A stretch of DNA of 64,000 bases, taken from assembly GCF_001700965.1 (NCBI RefSeq), contig NZ_CP016756.1:4082501-4146500 (forward strand), in the 5' to 3' direction. The notes under the pieces are model-generated. The model saw nothing but the letters and a program-made list of their open reading frames with translations. It ran no database searches and was not told the DNA's origin. This stretch comes from Stenotrophomonas nitritireducens (GTDB lineage Bacteria; Pseudomonadota; Gammaproteobacteria; Xanthomonadales; Xanthomonadaceae). Position numbers and translations under genes: made by a program. Shown here one piece after another: positions 25,600-34,121 of this stretch (positions are counted from its first letter, which is position 1; each line of letters starts with the position of its first letter).

Positions 25600-26808
25600 T
25601 TACAGCGATTCAAAAATACCCGCAGCGCCCATGCCGGTACCAATACACATGGTCACCATGCCGTACTTCTGCTGGCGACGGCGCAGGCCGTGCAGCAGGG
25701 TGGCGGTACGGATCGCGCCGGTGGCACCCAGCGGGTGGCCCAGGGCAATGGCGCCGCCCAGCGGGTTGACCTTTGACGGGTCCAGGCCGCAGTCACGGAT
25801 GACTGCCAGTGACTGTGCGGCAAAGGCTTCGTTGAGTTCGATCCAGTCCAGCTGGTCCTGGCTCAGGCCAGCCTGCTTCAAGGCCTTGGGGATAGCGGCG
25901 ATCGGGCCGATGCCCATCACTTCCGCACGCACGCCGGCGACCGAGAAGCTGACGAATCGGGCCAACGGGGTCAGGCCGTAATCCTTGATCGCCTGTTCCG
26001 ATGCCAGCAACACCGCACCGGCACCGTCGCTCATCTGCGAGGAGTTGCCGGCGGTGACCGAACCGCCGAACTGGCCGTTGCGGAACACCGGGCGCAGCTT
26101 GGCCAGGCCTTCTGCCGAAGAGTCCAGGCGCGGGCCTTCGTCGGTATCGGCCAGCTTGTTGCGGGTGATGATGCGCTTGCCATCGGCCAGGTCAGGCAGG
26201 TGCGAAACAATCTCGTAGGGGCTGATCTCGTCCTTGAACTCGCCGTTCTGGATCGCAGCGATGGCCTTCTGGTGCGAGGCCAGGGCGAACGCATCCTGTT
26301 CTTCGCGCGAGACCTTCCATTCTTCGGCGACCTTCTCGGCGGTGATGCCCATGCCGTAAGCAATGGCGACGTGGTCGTTGTCGAACACGCTCGGTGCCAT
26401 CGCGATCTTGTTGCCCATCATCGGCACCATCGACATCGACTCGGTGCCGCCGGCCAGCATCAGGTCGCTGTTGCCCAGGCGGATCTGGTCGGCGGCCATG
26501 GCCACGGCCTGCAGGCCGGACGAGCAGAAGCGGTTCACCGTCTGCGCGGCGATGGTGTTGGGCAGGCCAGCCAGCAGCACGCCGATGCGCGCCACGTTCA
26601 TGCCTTGCTCGGCTTCAGGCATGGCGCAGCCGATGATGGCGTCGTCGATGCGGTTGACGTCCACGCCCGGGGCCTGGGCGACCACGGAGCGAAGCACGTG
26701 GGCGAGCATGTCGTCCGGACGGGTGTTGCGGAACATGCCCTTGGGCGCCTTGCCAACCGGGGTGCGGGTGGCGGCGACGATGTAGGCGTCCTGGATTTGC
26801 TTGGTCAT
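25600..26808 (-). CDS. fadA: Acetyl-CoA C-acyltransferase (3-ketoacyl-CoA thiolase)
   Basis: A 402-residue thiolase catalysing the last beta-oxidation step, cleaving 3-ketoacyl-CoA with CoA. The acyl-accepting Cys95 lies in VNRFCSSGLQ. The His is in GGAIALGHPLGATGA, and the second catalytic Cys in CIGTGMGAAG near the C-terminus. The start at 26808 (MTKQIQDAYIV) is taken rather than 26871, since the extra leader is low complexity; GAAGAGATC precedes it. It lies 79 bp after the fadN stop at 26888 on the same strand and should form the beta-oxidation complex with it. Confidence 0.93.
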   Translation of the reverse strand: MTKQIQDAYIVAATRTPVGKAPKGMFRNTRPDDMLAHVLRSVVAQAPGVDVNRIDDAIIGCAMPEAEQGMNVARIGVLLAGLPNTIAAQTVNRFCSSGLQAVAMAADQIRLGNSDLMLAGGTESMSMVPMMGNKIAMAPSVFDNDHVAIAYGMGITAEKVAEEWKVSREEQDAFALASHQKAIAAIQNGEFKDEISPYEIVSHLPDLADGKRIITRNKLADTDEGPRLDSSAEGLAKLRPVFRNGQFGGSVTAGNSSQMSDGAGAVLLASEQAIKDYGLTPLARFVSFSVAGVRAEVMGIGPIAAIPKALKQAGLSQDQLDWIELNEAFAAQSLAVIRDCGLDPSKVNPLGGAIALGHPLGATGAIRTATLLHGLRRRQQKYGMVTMCIGTGMGAAGIFESL

Positions 26809-26887
26809 TGCAGTGATCTCTTCAATAGGTGTGAGCGTGAGGGCGGGCGAGGGGGGCACTGGCAGCGCCACCCCGAGGCACGCTCAC

Positions 26888-29260
26888 TCAGTTCCGCAGC
26901 GGCTTGCCGGTGGTCAGCATGTGCGCGATGCGGGCCTGGGTCTTTTCCTGCTGGGCCAGTTCAACAAAGTGCTTGCGCTCCAGGGTCAGCAGCCACTCTT
27001 CGTCGACCAGCGTGTTGCGATCGACCTTGCCGCCGCACAGTACGGTGGCGATGCGCTCGGCGATCTCGTAGTCGTAGGGGCTGATGAAGCGGCCTTCGAG
27101 CATGTTGACCAGCATCATCTTGAAGGTGGCGATGCCGACGTCACCGGCCACGCGGATGCGGCGTGCCGGCAGCGGCGGACGGTAGCCGCCTTCGGCCAAT
27201 GCGGTGACTTCGGCCTTGGCGATGTGCAGCAGCTCGAAGCTGTTGAACACGACCTTGTCGGTACCGCGCATCAGGCCCAGTTCCTTGGCGTTGACCGCAG
27301 AGTTGGAGACCTTGGCCATGGCCACGGTTTCAAAGGTCTTCTTCAGCTCGGCGAACACATCGCCGTCCGCACCAGCGGCCTGCGAGGCACGCACGGCGAT
27401 TTCCTTCAGGCCACCACCGGCCGGCAGCAGGCCGACGCCGGCTTCGACCAGACCGATATAGCTTTCCAGCGCTGCAACCGACTTGGCCGCATGCATCTGG
27501 AATTCACAGCCGCCGCCCAAAGCCAGGCCGCGAACCGCGGTGACAACCGGCACAGTGGCGTACTTGATGCGCTGGCTGGTGCGCTGGAAGTTGGCAACCA
27601 TCGCTTCAAACTCGGCGAACTTGCCGGCCTTCAAGGCGCCAAGCGCGCCGGACAGGTCAGCACCGGCAGAGAAGGGCTCCTTGTTCTGCCAGATCACCAC
27701 GCCCTTGAACTGCTTCTCCGACAGGCCGATGGCATGCTGGATGCCGTCCAATACTTGGTCGGAGACGGTGTTCATCTTGGTCTTGAAGCTGATGACGCCG
27801 ATGCCGTCACCGTCGGTCCACAGGCGGATGCCGTCGTTCTCGAATACGGTCTCGCCCTGGGCGAACTTCTCGCCCAGCAGTGCATCCGGGAAGCGCTGGC
27901 GCTGGTAGACCGGCAGCGACGAACGCGGCACCAGTGCATTCTGCGTCGGGCTGTAGCTGCCTTCGGCGGCATGCACGCCGTCACGGCCGTCCAGCACCCA
28001 GGCCGGCAGCGGCGCATTGCTCATGCTCTTGCCAGCGGCGATGTCGTCGGCGATCCATTGCGCAACCTGCTTCCAGCCGGCAGCCTGCCAGGTCTCGAAC
28101 GGGCCCAGCGACCAGCCGTAGCCCCAGCGGATAGCCAGGTCCACGTCGCGTGCGGTTTCGGCGATATCGGCCAGGTGGTAGGCGCTGTAATGGAACAGGT
28201 CGCGGAAGGTCGCCCACAGGAACTGCGCGTGCGGGTGCTGGCTTTCGCGCAGCTTGGCGAACTTCTCGGCCGGGTTTTTGATCTTCAGGATCTCGACCAC
28301 TTCCGGCGCGGCAGCGCGGTCGGCTGGACGGTAGTCCTGCTTCTCGATGTCGAGAACCATGATGTCCTTGCCGACCTTGCGGAAGATGCCAGCGCCGGTC
28401 TTCTGGCCCAGTGCACCCTTGCTGATCAGCGCGCCCAGCCATGCCGGCGCGTTGAAGTACTTGTGCCACGGGTCGTCAGGCAGGGTGTCGCCCATGGTCT
28501 TGATGACGTGGGCCATGGTGTCCAGGCCAACCACGTCGGAGGTGCGGTAGGTCGCCGACTTTGGGCGCCCGACCAGCGGGCCGGTCAGGCCGTCCACTTC
28601 ATCAAAGCCCAGGCCGAACTGCTGGGTGTGGTGGATGGTGGACAGGATCGAGAACACGCCGATGCGGTTGCCGATGAAGTTCGGGGTGTCCTTGGCGTAG
28701 ACCACGCCCTTGCCCAGGTTGGTGGTCAGGAAGGTTTCCAGACCTTCCAGCACCGCCTTGTCTGTGGCCTTGGCCGGGATCAGCTCGGCCAGGTGCATGT
28801 AGCGCGGCGGGTTGAAGAAATGCACGCCGGTCAAGCGGTGGCGCAGCTCTTCCGGCAGCACGTCGGCCAGCTTGTTGATGCCCAGGCCCGAGGTGTTGGA
28901 AGCCAGCACCGCGTGTTCGTTCACGAACGGCGCGATCTTCTTGTACAGGTCCTGCTTCCAATCCATGCGTTCAGCGATGGCTTCGATGATCAGGTCGCAG
29001 TCGCGCAGCTGCTCCAGGCCGGAGTCGTAGTTGGCCGGGGTGATGGCTTCGGCCAGCGCCTTGCTGGCCAACGGTGCCGGGCTCAGCTTGCCCAGGTTGG
29101 CAATGGCCTTGAGCACGATGCCGTCGGCAGGACCTTCCTTGGCGGCCAGGTCGAACAACACCGTGTCGACGCCGGCATTGGTCAGGTGGGCGGCGATCTG
29201 CGCACCCATGACGCCTGCGCCAAGGACGGCGGCGCGGCGGACAAGCAGGGAATTGGACAT
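26888..29260 (-). CDS. fadN: 3-hydroxyacyl-CoA dehydrogenase / enoyl-CoA hydratase, FadN-type
   Basis: A 790-residue bifunctional beta-oxidation enzyme with domains in the order opposite to E. coli FadB. The NAD-binding dehydrogenase comes first (AVLGAGVMGAQIAAHL, residues 11-26; NTSGLGI; FFNPP near 148; a second C-terminal HAD part to about 430). The crotonase domain is at the C-terminal side (about 490-700), with GALALGGGCEFQMHA-like block RGLALGGGCE and oxyanion-hole residues near SAGADLSG. This order and length match B. subtilis FadN (YusL). It lies between psrA (34 bp upstream) and fadA, as an operon. Confidence 0.9.
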   Translation of the reverse strand: MSNSLLVRRAAVLGAGVMGAQIAAHLTNAGVDTVLFDLAAKEGPADGIVLKAIANLGKLSPAPLASKALAEAITPANYDSGLEQLRDCDLIIEAIAERMDWKQDLYKKIAPFVNEHAVLASNTSGLGINKLADVLPEELRHRLTGVHFFNPPRYMHLAELIPAKATDKAVLEGLETFLTTNLGKGVVYAKDTPNFIGNRIGVFSILSTIHHTQQFGLGFDEVDGLTGPLVGRPKSATYRTSDVVGLDTMAHVIKTMGDTLPDDPWHKYFNAPAWLGALISKGALGQKTGAGIFRKVGKDIMVLDIEKQDYRPADRAAAPEVVEILKIKNPAEKFAKLRESQHPHAQFLWATFRDLFHYSAYHLADIAETARDVDLAIRWGYGWSLGPFETWQAAGWKQVAQWIADDIAAGKSMSNAPLPAWVLDGRDGVHAAEGSYSPTQNALVPRSSLPVYQRQRFPDALLGEKFAQGETVFENDGIRLWTDGDGIGVISFKTKMNTVSDQVLDGIQHAIGLSEKQFKGVVIWQNKEPFSAGADLSGALGALKAGKFAEFEAMVANFQRTSQRIKYATVPVVTAVRGLALGGGCEFQMHAAKSVAALESYIGLVEAGVGLLPAGGGLKEIAVRASQAAGADGDVFAELKKTFETVAMAKVSNSAVNAKELGLMRGTDKVVFNSFELLHIAKAEVTALAEGGYRPPLPARRIRVAGDVGIATFKMMLVNMLEGRFISPYDYEIAERIATVLCGGKVDRNTLVDEEWLLTLERKHFVELAQQEKTQARIAHMLTTGKPLRN

Positions 29261-29294
29261 ATCGATAAACCTTTGGTCTGCGATGACGGTTGGA

Positions 29295-29948
29295 TCAGGA
29301 AACGGCGGGGGAGGCCGGGCTGCGCACGCTGGCGCGGAAACCGGCTTCGGCGAAATGGATCAGTTCCTGCGCGGCCTTGCTGCGGTGCTCGGCCTCGCTG
29401 ATGTTGGCTGGGCGTTTGATCAGCCCGAAATCGGCCATGGCGTAGGTCAGCGAACCGGCCAGGAAGTCCAGGCGCCAGTACAGCTCTTCCTTGCTCAGGC
29501 CCGGCACGCAGGCGCCGATGGCCTTGCCGAACTCGCGCAATACATGGCCGTAGTGATCGGACAGGAACTTGCGCAGGTTGTCGTTCTTCTCGGCATAGGC
29601 GCGGGCGATGACGCGGACGAACGCGCCGCCGCTCTGGCGGTCCTGGGCCAAGGCCAGGGCCGGCTCGACGAAGGCGGCCAGCACCGCGCGCAGCTCGCCC
29701 GGGTGGGCGCTGCGGGCCTGTTCCAGCTGGCCCAGGCGGGCGGCGGTCATCTCGTCCATGCGGCGGCGGAACACTTCATTGACCAGGTTGTCCTTGGACC
29801 CGAAGTGGTAGTTGACCGCAGCGATGTTTACATCGGCGTGACTGGTCACCTGGCGCAGCGAGGTGCCGGCAAAGCCGTACTGGGCGAACAGTTCCTCGGC
29901 CGCGCCGAGAATGCGGTCCTTGGTGGAGAAGCTGGCGGGTTTGCCCAT
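29295..29948 (-). CDS. psrA: TetR-family regulator of fatty-acid degradation, PsrA-like
   Basis: A 217-residue TetR-type repressor. The helix-turn-helix is at about residues 27-52, with the recognition helix region NIAAVNYHFGSK identical in style to PsrA of Pseudomonas. The C-terminal ligand domain carries PGLSKEELYWRLDFLAGSL. Long-chain fatty acids or acyl-CoAs are the known inducers of PsrA. The ATG at 29948 is chosen; the open frame extends to a TTG at 29963. The sequence CAAACGATTGTTTG lies 17 bp upstream, so it should repress itself and the co-transcribed fadN-fadA. Confidence 0.8.
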   Translation of the reverse strand: MGKPASFSTKDRILGAAEELFAQYGFAGTSLRQVTSHADVNIAAVNYHFGSKDNLVNEVFRRRMDEMTAARLGQLEQARSAHPGELRAVLAAFVEPALALAQDRQSGGAFVRVIARAYAEKNDNLRKFLSDHYGHVLREFGKAIGACVPGLSKEELYWRLDFLAGSLTYAMADFGLIKRPANISEAEHRSKAAQELIHFAEAGFRASVRSPASPAVS

Positions 29949-29964
29949 GGCTGGCTCAATCAAT

Positions 29965-29978
29965 CAAACGATTGTTTG
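29965..29978. promoter_or_regulatory. PsrA-type operator
   Basis: CAAAC-GATT-GTTTG is an inverted repeat fitting the published PsrA consensus (G/C)AAAC-N2-4-GTTT(G/C). It lies 17 bp before the psrA start, within the probable promoter of psrA-fadN-fadA. Confidence 0.7.
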
Positions 29979-30062
29979 GATCCTACGCCCGCCGGCTCGT
30001 TCAGGTCATGCTGCGTTGCAACATCATTTATCTGCCGCTGTGCAAAGGCCCGGGTCACCCGG

Positions 30063-30068
30063 TAGAAT
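30063..30068 (+). promoter_or_regulatory. Possible -10 box of ndk
   Basis: TAGAAT in GGTAGAATTAGCC. The -35 region 17 bp upstream (GTGCAA) matches consensus at only three positions. If used, transcription starts near 30075 and passes through the hairpin at 30092. Confidence 0.4.
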
Positions 30069-30091
30069 TAGCCACCGCAATTCAGGCTAAG

Positions 30092-30118
30092 CCCGCGTCC
30101 GCACGCGGGTTTTTTTTA
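30092..30118 (+). terminator. Terminator-like hairpin in the ndk leader
   Basis: CCCGCGT-CCGC-ACGCGGG followed by nine T residues: a textbook intrinsic terminator on the plus strand, 42 bp before the ndk start. No plus-strand gene lies upstream (psrA reads away), so it would act on a very short leader RNA or attenuate ndk. Confidence 0.75.
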
Positions 30119-30159
30119 ATGTACCCTCGGGCCGACCGGCCCAATAACGGAGAATTCCC

Positions 30160-30585
30160 ATGGCGCTGGAGCGCACTCTTTCCATCATCAAGCCCGACGC
30201 CGTTGCCAAGAACGTGATCGGCGAAATCTACGCCCGCTTCGAAAAGGCCGGCCTGAAGGTTGTGGCTGCCAAGTACAAGCAGCTGTCGCGCCGTGAAGCC
30301 GAAGGCTTCTATGCGGTGCACCGCGAGCGTCCGTTCTTCAACGCGCTGGTCGAGTTCATGATCTCCGGCCCGGTGATGATCCAGGCCCTGGAAGGCGAGA
30401 ACGCCGTGCTGGCCCACCGCGACCTGCTGGGTGCCACCAACCCGAAGGATGCTGCTCCGGGTACCATCCGCGCCGATTTCGCTGATTCGATCGACGCCAA
30501 TGCCGCCCACGGTTCGGATTCGGTCGAGAACGCAGCCAACGAAGTGGCTTACTTCTTTGCTGCCACCGAAGTGGTTTCGCGTTAA
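30160..30585 (+). CDS. ndk: Nucleoside diphosphate kinase
   Basis: A 141-residue cytoplasmic enzyme that balances NTP and dNTP pools by phosphate transfer through a phosphohistidine. The active His117 lies in NAAHGSDS, and the N-terminal [10 protein letters not shown] is the family block. The ATG follows AACGGAGAATTCCC with a good GGAG. It is the first gene of the ndk-rlmN-pilW-rodZ-yfgM-bamB-der cluster. A terminator-like hairpin lies in its leader. Confidence 0.96.
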   Translation: MALERTLSIIKPDAVAKNVIGEIYARFEKAGLKVVAAKYKQLSRREAEGFYAVHRERPFFNALVEFMISGPVMIQALEGENAVLAHRDLLGATNPKDAAPGTIRADFADSIDANAAHGSDSVENAANEVAYFFAATEVVSR

Positions 30586-30600
30586 TTAGAGGTTGAAGTC

Positions 30601-31806
30601 GTGAACGAGGTCGTACAGACACCCGCCATCCAGCCGCTGCCGAAAACGGCAGCGACCGCTGGCAAGCAGAACCTGCTCGACCTTGATCGCGCGGGCCTGG
30701 AGCATTTCTTCGTCGATATTCTTGGCGAAAAGAAGTTCCGTGCCCATCAGGTGATGAAGTGGATCCATCATCGCTACGTCACCGATTTCGATCAGATGAC
30801 CGACCTCGGCAAGTCGCTGCGCGCCAAGCTGCAGCAGCATGCCGAGGTCGTCGTCCCGAATATCGTGTTCGACAAGCCCTCGACCGATGGCACCCATAAG
30901 TGGTTGCTGGCGATGGGCGTGGATGGCAAGAACGCCATCGAAACCGTCTATATCCCCGACAAGACCCGCGGCACGCTGTGCGTGTCTTCGCAAGTTGGTT
31001 GTGCATTGAACTGCACGTTCTGCTCAACCGCTACCCAGGGTTTCAACCGCAACCTCAGCACCGCCGAGATCATCGGCCAGGTGTGGATCGCTGCGCGTCA
31101 CCTGGGCAATGTGCCGCACCAGATGCGCCGCCTCACCAACGTGGTGATGATGGGCATGGGCGAGCCGTTGATGAATTTCGACAACGTCATCCGCGCGATG
31201 AGCATCATGCGCGATGACCTGGGTTATGGACTGGCCAACAAGCGCGTGACCTTGTCCACCTCGGGCCTGGTGCCGCAGATCGATCGCCTGTCGGTCGAGA
31301 GCGATGTGTCGCTGGCGGTGTCGCTGCATGCGCCCAACGACGAGCTGCGCGAGACGCTGGTGCCGCTCAACAAGAAATACCCGATCGCCGAGCTGATGGC
31401 TTCCTGCGCGCGTTACCTGCGCGGCAACAAGAAGCGTGACTCGGTGACCTTTGAATACACCTTGATGAAGGGCATCAACGACCAGCCCGAGCATGCCCGA
31501 CAGCTGGCCCGCTTGATGCGCCAGTTCGACAACGCGGTGCAGGCCAAGGATTCGGGCAAGGTCAACCTGATTCCGTTCAATCCGTTTCCGGGTACCCGCT
31601 ATGAGCGCTCGGACGAAGAACAGATCCGTGCCTTCCAGAAGATCCTGCTCGATTCGCAGGTGCTGACCATGGTGCGCCGTACCCGTGGCGATGACATCGA
31701 TGCTGCCTGTGGCCAGCTCAAGGGGCAGGTGATGGATCGCACGCGCCGCCAGGCCGAGTTCAACCGTCTGCTGCAGGAACAGGAAGGCGGGGATGCGGTC
31801 GCCTGA
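30601..31806 (+). CDS. rlmN: Dual-specificity rRNA/tRNA adenine C2-methyltransferase RlmN
   Basis: A 401-residue radical-SAM enzyme methylating C2 of A2503 in 23S rRNA and A37 in tRNAs. The [4Fe-4S] ligands are Cys134, Cys138 and Cys141 ([10 protein letters not shown]). A C-terminal Cys in [15 protein letters not shown] is the resolving/methylene-carrying cysteine, and the other catalytic Cys should be near residue 350. It starts with GTG at 30601, 15 bp after ndk. Its 3' end overlaps pilW by 14 bp. Confidence 0.95.
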   Translation: MNEVVQTPAIQPLPKTAATAGKQNLLDLDRAGLEHFFVDILGEKKFRAHQVMKWIHHRYVTDFDQMTDLGKSLRAKLQQHAEVVVPNIVFDKPSTDGTHKWLLAMGVDGKNAIETVYIPDKTRGTLCVSSQVGCALNCTFCSTATQGFNRNLSTAEIIGQVWIAARHLGNVPHQMRRLTNVVMMGMGEPLMNFDNVIRAMSIMRDDLGYGLANKRVTLSTSGLVPQIDRLSVESDVSLAVSLHAPNDELRETLVPLNKKYPIAELMASCARYLRGNKKRDSVTFEYTLMKGINDQPEHARQLARLMRQFDNAVQAKDSGKVNLIPFNPFPGTRYERSDEEQIRAFQKILLDSQVLTMVRRTRGDDIDAACGQLKGQVMDRTRRQAEFNRLLQEQEGGDAVA

Positions 31807-32584
31807 TCGCTGGGTATTGTTGCTGGTTCTGGTCGCGCTCACCGCAGCGTGCGGGCGCGGTGACCTCAAGCTGGGCCGGCCGCAGATCGTGGCGCCGGAC
31901 TACAGCGTCAAACAGGACAAGACCGCGCACAAGCGCATGCGCTACCAAGAGTTCCTGCGCCTGTCCGGCGATCGCTTTGGCCGTGGCCAGCTCGACGAGG
32001 CGCTGCAGTTCGCGCGCTCGGCACAGAAGCTGGAGCCCGCCTCGCCTGATGCCTACACCATGCAGGCGGTGATCGAAGGGCATAGGGGCCAAGCCGAGGC
32101 GGCCGGGGCGCTTTATCGCAAGGCCGCCGAACTGGCGCCGCAGCAGGGTGATGTACTCAATAATTATGGCGCCTGGCTGTGCAGCAACGGCCATCCGGCC
32201 GAGGCGCTGGTCTGGTTTGACCGCGCCCTGGCTGACCCGAATTACGGTGGCCGTGCCGATGCCCTGGCCAATGCCGGCGGCTGTGCACTGGAAGCCGGCC
32301 AGCGCGAGCGCGCCGAAGAGAATCTTCGCCAGGCCCTGGCCCTGGCGCCGGCCAACGCCTATGCGTTGGAGTCGATGACCCGCAATGAAGTGCTCAACGG
32401 TCGCTATTTTGAGGCCCGGGCCTTCTACCAGCGGCGTTTGGCGGCTGCGCCGGCCACGGTTTCCGTGTTACAACTTGCCATTCAGATTGAAGAGCGACTC
32501 GGCGACAGGATGGCGGCCGGTCGGTTCCAACAGCGGTTGCGCGAAGAGTTTCCTTCAGCGGCAACCTCGAATCCCCAAGGCTGA
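31793..32584 (+). CDS. pilW: Type IV pilus biogenesis/stability lipoprotein PilW (PilF)
   Basis: A 263-residue TPR lipoprotein. The signal peptide ends at lipobox TAAC (Cys20). Residues about 50-240 form TPR units (for example [19 protein letters not shown] and [17 protein letters not shown]). It is the outer-membrane pilotin needed for PilQ secretin multimer formation and pilus stability. The start lies within the end of rlmN. The gene is 6 bp before rodZ. Confidence 0.92.
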   Translation: MRSPDRWVLLLVLVALTAACGRGDLKLGRPQIVAPDYSVKQDKTAHKRMRYQEFLRLSGDRFGRGQLDEALQFARSAQKLEPASPDAYTMQAVIEGHRGQAEAAGALYRKAAELAPQQGDVLNNYGAWLCSNGHPAEALVWFDRALADPNYGGRADALANAGGCALEAGQRERAEENLRQALALAPANAYALESMTRNEVLNGRYFEARAFYQRRLAAAPATVSVLQLAIQIEERLGDRMAAGRFQQRLREEFPSAATSNPQG

Positions 32585-32590
32585 TGCATT

Positions 32591-33424
32591 GTGATCAATG
32601 ATCCGGGTGTAAATGCTTTAGAAGGTGTAATGGGTTGCGGCGAGCAGCTGCGCAAGGCGCGCGAGGCTGCCGGGTTGTCGTTGGACCAGGTTGCCGGGCA
32701 GTTGCGCATGCCGGTGCAGGTGGTCGGCGCGCTGGAGGCGGAGCAGTGGGATCGCCTGGGTGCGCCGGTTTTCGTGCGCGGCCAGCTGCGCAGTTATGCG
32801 CGCCTGCTGAAGGTCGACCTCGGCGGGCTGCTGGAGCAGGCGCGGCTCGCGCCGGTCGAGCCGCCGAAGCTGGTCAGCCACACCCACACCCCGCGGCTGC
32901 GGCGTGCGGCCGAGAACATCGGCCGGCGTGCGGTCTACGTGGTGATCACCGCCGTGCTGGCAGTGCCTGTCTGGTACGTTATCAGCGGCAATTCCAATAG
33001 TTCGCCGCCCAGTACCGCCTCGTTGGACGTGGTTCCGGCGCCGGACGCCGCTGGCCAGCCGGCCGCACCGGTTCAGGCGCCCGCTGCGGCACCAGCCCCC
33101 GACAATGGCCCCTATATCGCCTCGATGGCGCCGCTGGCGCGGCCCGCAGCGGCGGCACCGTCGGCGCTGACGCTGACCTTCAAGGGCGACAGCTGGGTGG
33201 ATATTTCCGCCCCGGACGGCGCCACGGTTGAAAAGGCGATGGTGCGGGCCGGTGAACGGCGCAGCTTTGCTGCCGGCCAGGTGGGCCGCATGGTGCTGGG
33301 CAATGCGGCCGAGGTCGAGGTTCAGCAGGCGGCGGGTAACGTCGACCTGGCTCCGTACAAGCGCGGTAATGTGGCCCGCTTTACGGTATCCTCTGACGGC
33401 TCCGTGGCGCCGGTTTCACACTGA
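32591..33424 (+). CDS. rodZ: RodZ-like cell-shape protein
   Basis: A 277-residue protein with RodZ architecture. An N-terminal helix-turn-helix domain of Cro/XRE type (about 15-80; GEQLRKAREAAGLSLDQVA) that binds MreB in E. coli is followed by a basic juxtamembrane stretch. Then come one membrane helix (about 115-133, VYVVITAVLAVPVWYVI), an Ala/Pro linker, and a periplasmic DUF4115 beta domain (about 190-270; LTFKGDSWVDI). It starts with GTG at 32591. In E. coli ispG and hisS follow rodZ; here the next gene is the yfgM-like one. Confidence 0.9.
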   Translation: MINDPGVNALEGVMGCGEQLRKAREAAGLSLDQVAGQLRMPVQVVGALEAEQWDRLGAPVFVRGQLRSYARLLKVDLGGLLEQARLAPVEPPKLVSHTHTPRLRRAAENIGRRAVYVVITAVLAVPVWYVISGNSNSSPPSTASLDVVPAPDAAGQPAAPVQAPAAAPAPDNGPYIASMAPLARPAAAAPSALTLTFKGDSWVDISAPDGATVEKAMVRAGERRSFAAGQVGRMVLGNAAEVEVQQAAGNVDLAPYKRGNVARFTVSSDGSVAPVSH

Positions 33425-33479
33425 AACCAGGCGTCGAACAAAACAACAAGGCTCCCCTCCGGGGTGAGCGAGAGTACGC

Positions 33480-34121
33480 ATGGCGATTGACGACCTGCTC
33501 GACGAGCACGAACAAAGCGAACGTGTCCGCACGTGGCTGCGCAAGAATGGCGCCGGGATTATCGGCGGGGTAGTTCTCGGTATTGGCGCTATTGCCGGTT
33601 GGCAGTGGTGGCAGAAAGAGCAGGTCGGCAAGTTGGCTGATGCCAACGTCCGTTATGAAGCGGTGGCGCGCAGCCTGCAGTCCAAGAACCTGGACGAGGC
33701 GGCCAAAGAGGTTGCGGCGCTCGGCGGCGGCAAGGCAGGCATCTATGCCGACTTGGCTTCGCTGGAACTGGCCAAGGCCCAGGTCGAGGCGGGCAAGAGC
33801 GAGGACGCGATCAAGACGCTGCGCGCGCTCAAGGTCGAGGGGGAGTTCAAGACCCTGATCGACCAGCGCATCGCGCGGCTGCTGATTGAAACCGGCAAGC
33901 CCCAGGACGCTGCGACCTTGCTGGGCGCGGCCGACGACAGTTCCGGTCTGGAAATCCGTGGTGATGCCTTGATCGCGCAGGGCAAGCGTGATGAAGCGCG
34001 TGAGCTGTATACCCAAGCGCTGGCCAAGCTGGACGTGGCTGCACCGCAGCGCCGCTTGCTGGAAACCAAATTGATGGACGCCGGCGGCACCGTGGCTGAT
34101 CCTGCAGCGGAGAAGAATTGA
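33480..34121 (+). CDS. YfgM-like TPR protein, ancillary SecYEG subunit
   Basis: A 213-residue protein: cytoplasmic N-terminus (DDLLDEHEQSERVRTWLRKNG), one membrane helix (about residues 22-41), then a periplasmic region of TPR-like repeats. In E. coli YfgM associates with SecYEG and PpiD and helps hand proteins to periplasmic chaperones. The ATG at 33480 follows GGGGTGAGCGAGAG. It overlaps bamB by 4 bp (ATGA), supporting the usual yfgM-bamB-der order. Confidence 0.88.
   Translation: MAIDDLLDEHEQSERVRTWLRKNGAGIIGGVVLGIGAIAGWQWWQKEQVGKLADANVRYEAVARSLQSKNLDEAAKEVAALGGGKAGIYADLASLELAKAQVEAGKSEDAIKTLRALKVEGEFKTLIDQRIARLLIETGKPQDAATLLGAADDSSGLEIRGDALIAQGKRDEARELYTQALAKLDVAAPQRRLLETKLMDAGGTVADPAAEKN

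Noticed and set aside
26801-29401. 866-codon plus-strand open frame opposite fadN
   Set aside because: Shadow of the well-supported fadN gene; it has no family motifs and begins in the fadA leader.
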